A DNA stretch of 64,000 nt from Danxiaibacter flavus (lineage in GTDB: Bacteria > Bacteroidota > Bacteroidia > Chitinophagales > Chitinophagaceae). Position numbers and translations under genes: made by a program. The notes under the pieces are model-generated. The model saw only the letters and a list, made by a program, of their open reading frames with translations, searched no databases and was not told the DNA's origin. Numbering within the stretch: position 1 is the stretch's first letter; every line of letters starts with the position of its first letter. The stretch spans positions 372,001-436,000 of the forward strand of contig NZ_JAULBC010000008.1 of the NCBI RefSeq assembly GCF_041060425.1, written 5' to 3'. Positions 58,381 to 64,000 of this stretch are shown here, piece by piece.

Positions 58381-59940
58381 CTATAATTTAATTTCTTCAT
58401 CGTTAGCATCATAAAAGTGGAACTCAGTAAGGTAGTAATCTGAATCGGGTTTGATACCGATTGGAACCTTATATTTTTTGCGCCATTTTCTTTTAATAGA
58501 ACTGAAGATTCCCTTGGTTAAATGTGAATATACAATTGGGTGCACAAAAAGTGTAAGTGTTTTGTGCTGATGTGTAACCAGGTAATGAATACGTTTTTCA
58601 ATCTCGTCCTCCAACAGCAGCGTTGACGAAACTTTGCCGGTGCCGTTACATGTAGGGCAGGTTTCAGACGTATTGATGTTTACTTCCGGACGCATACGCT
58701 GGCGCGTGATCTGCATCAGACCGAATTTGGAAATGGGCAGCACAGCATGCTTCGCCCTGTCGCTCCGCATAAACTGTTCCATGGCCTCCTGCAGCTTCTT
58801 CTTGTTATCAGGAAGCTTCATGTCTATAAAGTCCACCACTATAATACCACCGATATCACGCAGTCTCAACTGGCGTGCAATTTCTTCAGCAGCTTCCAGG
58901 TTTGTTTCCAGCGCATTCTCTTCCTGGTTATTGCTCACACTTTTATAGCCGCTATTTACGTCAATAACATGCAATGCTTCAGTATGCTCAATAATCAGGT
59001 ATGCACCACTCTGCAGGTTAACCGTTTTGCCAAAAGATGATTTTACCTGTTTGGTAACGCCATATTGGTCAAATACAGGGATGCCATTGTTGTAGAAGGA
59101 AATGATCTCCGCTTTGTTGGGGGCTATTTTTTGAATATAGCTTCTCGTATCATTAAAAATGTTCTTGTCATTAATAATGATGCGGTTGAAATCCTCGTTC
59201 AGCAGGTCACGCAGAATGCTGGTCGTTTTATCCTGTTCGCTTAATATTTTGCTGGGCGCTTCAGCTCCTTTCAGGTTTCTTTGAATTTGGTGCCATGTAT
59301 CGATCAGTGTAGAAAGATCTTCATGCAATTCAGCAGTGTTTTTTCCTTCTGCCGCAGTGCGCACAATCACTCCAATGTTTTTTGGCTTGATGGCCTCAAC
59401 AATTTTGTGAAGACGCTTTCTCTCGTCAGAAGAGTGGATCTTTTTAGAAACTGCAACGATATCATTAAAGGGAGTAACAACAACAAATCTACCTGGAAGT
59501 GAAATTTCGCAGCTTAATCTTGGGCCTTTGGCTGCAATTGGTTCTTTCAGAATCTGAACCAAAATGTTGGGCTTGCCATTCAGGACCTCGTTAATTTTAC
59601 CGGTTTTGATGATTTCCGGTTCTATTTCAAATTTTGAAAAGTCGAAGCCATTCTCCTGTTTATCAACCATTGCCATTTGCGTAAATTTCAAAATAGATCG
59701 CGCAAACGGGCTAAGATCGGTATAGTGAAGAAAAGCGTCTTTTTCAAATCCAACGTCTACAAATGCAGCATTAAGCCCGGGAATAAGTTTTTTTACTTTA
59801 CCCAGGTAAAGATCCCCAACAGCAAATTTTGCATCTGTTTTTTCGTGATGCAGCTCTACCAACTTCTTGTTTTCCAACAGGGCAATTTCCACGCCTGCGG
59901 GAGCTACGTTAATAATTAGTTCTTTGTTCACAAAATGCAA
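58381..59940 (-). CDS. rng: Ribonuclease E/G family protein
   Basis: A 519-residue endoribonuclease. S1 domain at about 38-125 (AVGDLYLGKVKKLIPGLNAAFVDVGFEKDAFLHYTDLS), interrupted by a family-typical insert. The catalytic DNase I-like part has RLSCEISLPGRFVVVTPF, GVIVRTAAEGK, and acidic metal ligands in ALHVIDVNSGYKS and GGIIVVDFIDM. The zinc-link is CPTCNGTGKV (about 428-437). It has no long C-terminal scaffold, so it is RNase G-like, expected to act in 16S 5'-end maturation and mRNA decay. Start ATG 59940. Confidence 0.95.
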   Translation of the reverse strand: MHFVNKELIINVAPAGVEIALLENKKLVELHHEKTDAKFAVGDLYLGKVKKLIPGLNAAFVDVGFEKDAFLHYTDLSPFARSILKFTQMAMVDKQENGFDFSKFEIEPEIIKTGKINEVLNGKPNILVQILKEPIAAKGPRLSCEISLPGRFVVVTPFNDIVAVSKKIHSSDERKRLHKIVEAIKPKNIGVIVRTAAEGKNTAELHEDLSTLIDTWHQIQRNLKGAEAPSKILSEQDKTTSILRDLLNEDFNRIIINDKNIFNDTRSYIQKIAPNKAEIISFYNNGIPVFDQYGVTKQVKSSFGKTVNLQSGAYLIIEHTEALHVIDVNSGYKSVSNNQEENALETNLEAAEEIARQLRLRDIGGIIVVDFIDMKLPDNKKKLQEAMEQFMRSDRAKHAVLPISKFGLMQITRQRMRPEVNINTSETCPTCNGTGKVSSTLLLEDEIEKRIHYLVTHQHKTLTLFVHPIVYSHLTKGIFSSIKRKWRKKYKVPIGIKPDSDYYLTEFHFYDANDEEIKL

Positions 59941-60100
59941 CTTTTAAAGTGACAAACAATTCAGGGCAGCATCGAAGAAAATAGTAAGCAGCACAAACCA
60001 CCAACCACACCATCCTGCTACTTATTGAGATTTGGAAAAGGTAAAAGTTGCGAGAGGAGAGTTGAGAATCAGAAAGGTGTAACCATTCAAAAATGAAGAT

Positions 60101-60131
60101 AAATGCCGGAATCATAAAGTTTCCGGCATTT
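60101..60131 (-). terminator. Hairpin after the COX24-type gene
   Basis: AAATGCCGGAA, loop TCATAAAGT, TTCCGGCATTT: 11-bp perfect stem 19 bp past the mini-gene stop. Confidence 0.7.
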
Positions 60132-60149
60132 ATAATAATATTCGAAAAA

Positions 60150-60245
60150 CTATTTATTTTTCTTCTTATGACGGTTTTTTCTTAGTCTCTTTTTACGTTT
60201 GTGAGTTGCAATTTTATGACGTTTTCTTTTTTTACCACAAGGCAT
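60150..60245 (-). CDS. AURKAIP1/COX24-domain mini ribosomal-type protein
   Basis: A 31-residue protein, MPCGKKRKRHKIATHKRKKR followed by LRKNRHKKKNK, from ATG 60245 to TAG. More than half the residues are Lys/Arg/His. It matches the Bacteroidota members of the COX24/AURKAIP1 family, related to mitochondrial mS38 and to actinobacterial small basic proteins on the small ribosomal subunit. A rRNA-binding role is therefore likely. It lies in the 340-bp gap between rng and the TPR gene and has its own 3' hairpin. No TAnnTTTG box is clear upstream. Confidence 0.88.
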   Translation of the reverse strand: MPCGKKRKRHKIATHKRKKRLRKNRHKKKNK

Positions 60246-60280
60246 AGTTCAAAGTGATTTTATTTGTTATCAATTATATT

Positions 60281-61138
60281 TTATTGCAACGCTTTAATGC
60301 GCTCGTCAATTTCTTTTTTTGCTTCAGGCACCGCTATCTTATCACGTACCACTGTGTACCATTTGATAGCGTTCGCTTTATCTCCCTTGCGATCATAACT
60401 TTCTGCAAGGTTAAAAACCGCTTCCATGTTGGCGGGATTATCTTTTACAACGGCCTCGAAGTGTTCAATTGCTTTATCAAATTGTCCACTTTTTATGCCG
60501 CCCATGCCAAGAACCATATGTGCGTATGCATTATGCGGATCTTTAGCCAGAACTTCCCTAACCATTTGAATACCCTGCATTGGCGCCTCAGAAATATTTC
60601 CAAAAAGGTAGCATGCGCCTATTCCTACTTTGGCTGAGTCGTTCGCCGGGTTAATCTCAAGCGATTTTTCTAAAAGAGCTTTTGCCTGTACTCCCATCCA
60701 CTTTTGAAGCGGAGGATTAGTCTCCATCATCATATCCTCCAAAAGCAAACGGGCTGCAAAGTTGAGGTTTTTTTCAGAATTTTCCAACTTAGCGCCTTCG
60801 CCAATATAAAAAGCTCCCAGGAGATGCTCGTGTGCCGAGTCTCCCCAGAAGGTAGCCAGCTGTTTGTATGCATCAATTTGCTGTTGCTTAACGTCGCCAC
60901 GTATAATACCTTTTTCGAGCTGATTCAATCTCATAATCTGCTCATTGTTAAGCTTTTGCCTTGCCTGTGCAATAAGCTGATCGGTAGTAAGGGCACTTGC
61001 GGACGCGGTTTCAGGAGAAGAAGGATTTTTGTCTGAAACTTTTTTTTCAGGAATCGTTCTTCCGAAGAAAAATAATACAATAAAAAGTACCAATGAAGCT
61101 GATACAAGAATGAGTTGTTGTTTTTTCACTTTAGCCAA
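60281..61138 (-). CDS. Membrane-anchored tetratricopeptide-repeat protein
   Basis: A 285-residue protein with an N-terminal membrane anchor (LILVSASLVLFIVLFFFG, about 9-26), a Ser/Ala-rich linker and TPR-type helical repeats: AKALLEKSLEINPANDSAKVGIGACYLF, MQGIQMVREVLAKDPHNAYAHMVLGMGG, FDKAIEHFEAVVKDNPANMEAVFNLAES and AIKWYTVVRDKI (about 145-275). Probably a periplasm-facing scaffold; no enzymatic domain. It follows the HU gene by 14 bp on the same strand and may be co-transcribed with it. Confidence 0.88.
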   Translation of the reverse strand: MAKVKKQQLILVSASLVLFIVLFFFGRTIPEKKVSDKNPSSPETASASALTTDQLIAQARQKLNNEQIMRLNQLEKGIIRGDVKQQQIDAYKQLATFWGDSAHEHLLGAFYIGEGAKLENSEKNLNFAARLLLEDMMMETNPPLQKWMGVQAKALLEKSLEINPANDSAKVGIGACYLFGNISEAPMQGIQMVREVLAKDPHNAYAHMVLGMGGIKSGQFDKAIEHFEAVVKDNPANMEAVFNLAESYDRKGDKANAIKWYTVVRDKIAVPEAKKEIDERIKALQ

Positions 61139-61152
61139 TTAAGACTGCAAAG

Positions 61153-61443
61153 TTATTTGGCTGAGTGCATTTCTTTTACCTCATTAACGAATTCTTTTGA
61201 AGGTTTAAATGCGGGAATGAAATGTTCAGGTATTTCAACGGCAATGTTCTTTTTGATATTTCTACCAATTTTCGCGGCTCTTTTCTTGGTGATGAAGCTC
61301 CCAAAGCCTCTGATATAGATGTTCTCGCCCTTGGAAAGGTTTTCTTTAATTTCCTTCAACATGGTTTCAAGAGTCACTAAAACATCTACTTTCGGAATGC
61401 CGGTTTTGTCCGAAATATTATTAATGAGATCAGATTTCCTCAT
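61153..61443 (-). CDS. HU/IHF-family DNA-binding protein
   Basis: A 96-residue nucleoid protein. It has KSDLINNISDKTGIPKVDVLVTLETML for the dimer helices, ENIYIRGFGSFITKKRAAKIGRNIKKN (the signature around GFGSF and the beta arm with an N-I-K-K-N variant of the usual RNP), and a C-terminal VPAFKPSKEF-like IPAFKPSKEFVNEV. It bends DNA and shapes the chromosome. Start ATG 61443. No promoter box is obvious upstream. Confidence 0.96.
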   Translation of the reverse strand: MRKSDLINNISDKTGIPKVDVLVTLETMLKEIKENLSKGENIYIRGFGSFITKKRAAKIGRNIKKNIAVEIPEHFIPAFKPSKEFVNEVKEMHSAK

Positions 61444-61675
61444 ATCATTAAATTTTACTTATTACTCTAAAATAAAAACAATTTAAGAGAACTAAAAGCA
61501 AAAATGGAATTTTTTTTGCAGATGTTTTATACTGACTGGCAAAGTCTTGGCGCAATGGCCAATGTTTTTCGTTTTTTCGCAAAACAGCTCGTCAAAAATC
61601 AGGGCCTAATTTTTTTGTTGTCCAACCAATATAACAGAGATTACGCTCAAATTGTTCTAATTTTTTCAGGATTAA

Positions 61676-62731
61676 ATGGATAAGTCAAAATTTTCTGCTA
61701 TTCTCCTTCACTGGCATCAACATGAGAATACAAGGGTAATGCCGTGGAAGGGAATAAAAGATCCCTATAAAATATGGCTCAGCGAGGTAATACTTCAGCA
61801 AACGAGGGTTGACCAGGGCTGGAAATACTATGAATCTTTTATTGAGAAATATCCCGACATACTGCACCTGGCAAATGCTGAGGACAAAGAGGTTTTTAAA
61901 CTTTGGGAAGGCTTGGGATACTATAACAGGTGTAAAAATCTATTGCACACAGCACGGTTCATAGCAGAAAACAACAACGGCAAATTTCCTGCAGATTATG
62001 ATGAGATACTGGCGCTAAAAGGCGTTGGTCCTTATACCGCGGCTGCAATTGCATCTTTTGCTTTCAGGTTACCCTACGCGGTCGTGGACGGGAATGTATT
62101 CCGCGTTTTGGCGAGGGTTTTCGGAAATAGCACGCCAGTTGATGCTACAGAAGGGAAGGCGTTATTTACAAGTCTTGCGCAGGAACTTCTCGATAAAAAA
62201 AATCCCGGGCTCTATAACCAGGCTATTATGGATTTTGGCGCAACGGTTTGTAAGCCAGCGCTTCCACTATGCAGCAATTGTGTATTGCAGAAACAATGCA
62301 CAGCTTTTAACACCGGCACCGTAAATCATTTGCCTGTAAAAGAAAAAGTGCTTAAGAAAAAGACCCGGTGGTTCAGCTTTTTTGTATTCAGGCACAATAA
62401 TAAAACGCTGATCAGTAAACGTACAGGAAATGATATATGGCAAAACCTGCATGAATTTTACCTGGTGGAAACGGATGAAAAGCCGGTATGGAGCACAGAA
62501 ACTGTGTTGGATGTTTTAAGCAGTCAGCTAAACATCAAAAAAGCGGAGGTAAAAGATATTTCACCGCTGATCAGTCAGCAACTCACACATCAGACGATCA
62601 AAGCTGTTTTTGTAAGGGTGATTTTGCCGGAAATTCCTGCTTCTTTAAAAAAGTTGGACTGGCTAAAAGATGCGGAGATAGAAAAGCTTGCATTTCCAAG
62701 AATTATCAATCAGTACCTCTCTCAACCTTAG
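61676..62731 (+). CDS. mutY: A/G-specific adenine glycosylase
   Basis: A 351-residue base-excision repair enzyme removing adenine paired with 8-oxoguanine. Visible: WLSEVILQQTRVDQGWKYY (catalytic Glu in SEV, about 38), LKGVGPYTAAAIASFAF (helix-hairpin-helix, about 116-132), VVDGNVFRVLARVFG (catalytic Asp, about 138), the iron-sulfur cysteines in VCKPALPLCSNCVLQKQC (about 190-207), and a C-terminal NUDIX-like domain (KKKTRWFSFFVFRHNNKTLI) that recognises 8-oxoG. Start ATG 61676. It precedes ssb and gldE, a conserved order in the phylum. Confidence 0.97.
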   Translation: MDKSKFSAILLHWHQHENTRVMPWKGIKDPYKIWLSEVILQQTRVDQGWKYYESFIEKYPDILHLANAEDKEVFKLWEGLGYYNRCKNLLHTARFIAENNNGKFPADYDEILALKGVGPYTAAAIASFAFRLPYAVVDGNVFRVLARVFGNSTPVDATEGKALFTSLAQELLDKKNPGLYNQAIMDFGATVCKPALPLCSNCVLQKQCTAFNTGTVNHLPVKEKVLKKKTRWFSFFVFRHNNKTLISKRTGNDIWQNLHEFYLVETDEKPVWSTETVLDVLSSQLNIKKAEVKDISPLISQQLTHQTIKAVFVRVILPEIPASLKKLDWLKDAEIEKLAFPRIINQYLSQP

Positions 62732-62905
62732 ATATAGCTTAAATTTTCGCCTATTCCCGGTCTATTGCCCGCTTTGAGTGTCAACGGTTCCCAAACTTGG
62801 CTTTTTTAACAAATGGGCTTCGCTTTTTATTTATTTTTATTTAATTTACGTAACGGAACATGAGGTAGACATTATTATTAAACAGGCGAATCTAAAACCT
62901 ATTGT

Positions 62906-63349
62906 ATGAGAGGCGTAAATAGAGTAATGCTCATTGGAAACCTGGGCAAAGATCCGGATGTACAGTATCTCGAAGGAAACATTGCAGTTGCTAAATTTCC
63001 GTTGGCTACAACAGAAACTTACAAAGACAGGGCAGGAAAACTGATATCTCAAACAGAATGGCATACCGTGGTGCTCTGGCGAGGCTTAGCCGAGCTTGCA
63101 CAGAAATACCTGCACAAAGGAAGCCTTATTTACGTTGAAGGAAGACTGAGAACCAGAAGCTGGGAAGATAAAGAAGGCAATAAAAAGTTCGCTACTGAAA
63201 TAGTTGGTGATAACCTGATCATGCTGGATAAAAGAGGAGAAGGACATCCGGGCGGATTCTCAACTCAAACAGGAACCGACTCTATGGAAGGGTTTAGTAA
63301 CGTAGATATTCCACCATTAAGTGATCCGTCAGAAGGAATTCCGTTTTAA
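62906..63349 (+). CDS. ssb: Single-stranded DNA-binding protein
   Basis: A 147-residue protein. The N-terminal OB-fold (about 1-108) has RGVNRVMLIGNLGKDPDVQY, AVAKFPLATTETY, TEWHTVVLWRGLAELAQKYL, GSLIYVEGRLRTRSWEDKEG. The tail is short and acidic near its end (DIPPLSDPSEGIPF), corresponding to the partner-binding tip, whose usual D-D-I-P-F appears here as E-G-I-P-F. Start ATG 62906. Possibly co-transcribed from mutY (174 bp gap); a hairpin follows. Confidence 0.96.
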   Translation: MRGVNRVMLIGNLGKDPDVQYLEGNIAVAKFPLATTETYKDRAGKLISQTEWHTVVLWRGLAELAQKYLHKGSLIYVEGRLRTRSWEDKEGNKKFATEIVGDNLIMLDKRGEGHPGGFSTQTGTDSMEGFSNVDIPPLSDPSEGIPF

Positions 63350-63485
63350 GCTCATTGGGGAACGATAAGACTTTGGGCCTAAAGGTCTTAAAGCAGGCAG
63401 ATTTGCACTCCGTGTAAACGGCCGTACCAATATCATAAATAGTTGAACTTAAGCTTTAAACTATATTTTTGTAACTAATTATCAT

Positions 63486-63511
63486 TGGCACGAGATAAGT
63501 CGTGCCATTTT
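63486..63511 (+). terminator. Hairpin between ssb and gldE
   Basis: TGGCACGA, loop GATAAG, TCGTGCCA then TTTT. A TATTTTTG box with TTG 18 bp upstream (63443-63471) precedes it, so it is either the ssb terminator or a structured gldE leader. Confidence 0.6.
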
Positions 63512-63541
63512 GATAATAATTATTCACCTAAATAAATCATT

Positions 63542-64000
63542 TTGGAAGTTCTCTCGGACGCAAACATTTTAACTGGAAGTATACAACGGCTTGCCGCAGT
63601 TAATCTGCAGGGTACGACGGTATTAATCATACTGTTGTTGGTGCTTATAGCTCTCTCTTTTGTTGTGTCGGGTGCAGAAGTTGCATTTTTTTCACTCACT
63701 TATAAAGATATCAACCTCCTTAAAACCAAGCAGCAGCATTCTTATCAGAGAATACTTGATCTGCTTGAAGATCCAAAGGCATTACTGGCATCTTTACTAA
63801 TTGCTAACAGTCTTGCAAATATCGGTATCATTATCATTTCAAATTTGGTGCTGGATAGCTTGTTTGACTTTAGTCATCTGGCCTATCCGTGGCTTGAATT
63901 CATGATTAAAGTGGTGGCAGTTACTTCAATATTGGTGCTGTTCGCAGAAATAATGCCGAAGGTTTTTGCCAATCAAAATAATATCCGCTTTGCCAAGGAT
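63542..64000 (+). CDS. gldE: Gliding motility-associated protein GldE (5' part)
   Basis: The visible 153 residues run off the right edge. The frame opens at TTG 63542 (EVLSDANILTGSIQRLA); no in-frame ATG comes before the first membrane helix, so the TTG start is the best choice. A CNNM/DUF21 domain follows: LIILLLVLIALSFVVSGAEV (first helix), AFFSLTYKDINLL, LDLLEDPKALLASLLIANSL, IIIISNLVLDSL, and VVAVTSILVLFAEIMPKVFA. CBS domains would lie beyond the window. GldE is required with GldD for gliding in relatives, and ssb-gldE adjacency is typical. Confidence 0.88.
   Translation, partial: MEVLSDANILTGSIQRLAAVNLQGTTVLIILLLVLIALSFVVSGAEVAFFSLTYKDINLLKTKQQHSYQRILDLLEDPKALLASLLIANSLANIGIIIISNLVLDSLFDFSHLAYPWLEFMIKVVAVTSILVLFAEIMPKVFANQNNIRFAKD

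Overview
The window is chromosomal DNA from a Bacteroidota bacterium, most likely of the family Chitinophagaceae. Supporting evidence: a complete gldK-gldL-gldM-gldN type IX secretion cluster; the mutY-ssb-gldE order; futalosine-pathway menaquinone genes; Bacteroidota-restricted families (DUF4783, DUF4271, a COX24/AURKAIP1-type mini-protein); an ECF sigma/FecR/STN-domain cassette; and several promoters of the Bacteroidota type, TTTG or TTG, about 20 bp, then TAnnTTTG. I see no rRNA, tRNA, CRISPR array, transposase or prophage.

Layout. 1-5.8 kb: end of a lipocalin-like gene, an ECF sigma/anti-sigma/STN surface-signalling cassette, a 1.1-kb repeat field and a GIN-domain lipoprotein. 5.8-16 kb: engB, gpmI, a DUF4783 protein, fumC, a secreted six-hairpin glycosidase, a radical SAM enzyme of the MJ0619/Tes type and small unknowns. 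16-28.5 kb: OmpA-like protein, M23 protein, polA, CYTH protein, DUF3052-like protein, M48 lipoprotein, plsY, prmA, pnp and rpsO, all on the minus strand. 28.7-36.5 kb: a GlxA-type regulator divergent from a double AHSA1 protein, a PA0069-type radical SAM gene, two tandem 2H phosphoesterases, a UmuD homologue without its catalytic dyad, and umuC. 36.5-41.4 kb: Lgt-like protein, aldo/keto reductase, thioredoxin-like protein, F420-reductase-like gene with a MarR regulator, and a YdcZ transporter. 41.5-50.7 kb: probable aminodeoxyfutalosine deaminase, prfA, mqnC, gpsA, hemW, a DUF4271 protein, hemD and an FkbM methyltransferase. 50.8-64 kb: a DUF255 protein, gldKLMN, a candidate small RNA, rng, the mini ribosomal-type protein, a TPR protein, HU, mutY, ssb and the start of gldE.

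The most unusual property is between the genes. Many genes without a clear intrinsic terminator run directly into an array of degenerate short-period repeats (about 7-12 bp) that starts at or inside the stop codon, on the coding strand. At least ten repeat families are present. Several arrays occur as convergent arms that could fold into long hairpins. One composite of four families occurs twice in inverted orientation, and a 27-bp palindrome sits inside two unrelated families. Genes with a good intrinsic terminator (fumC, gldN, hemD, rng, rpsO and others) mostly lack these arrays. Other points worth a second look are the dead UmuD, the STN-GVQVAGI signalling cassette without a TonB receptor, a promoter-hairpin-bounded small RNA after gldN, and a palindromic operator shared by marR and its downstream gene.
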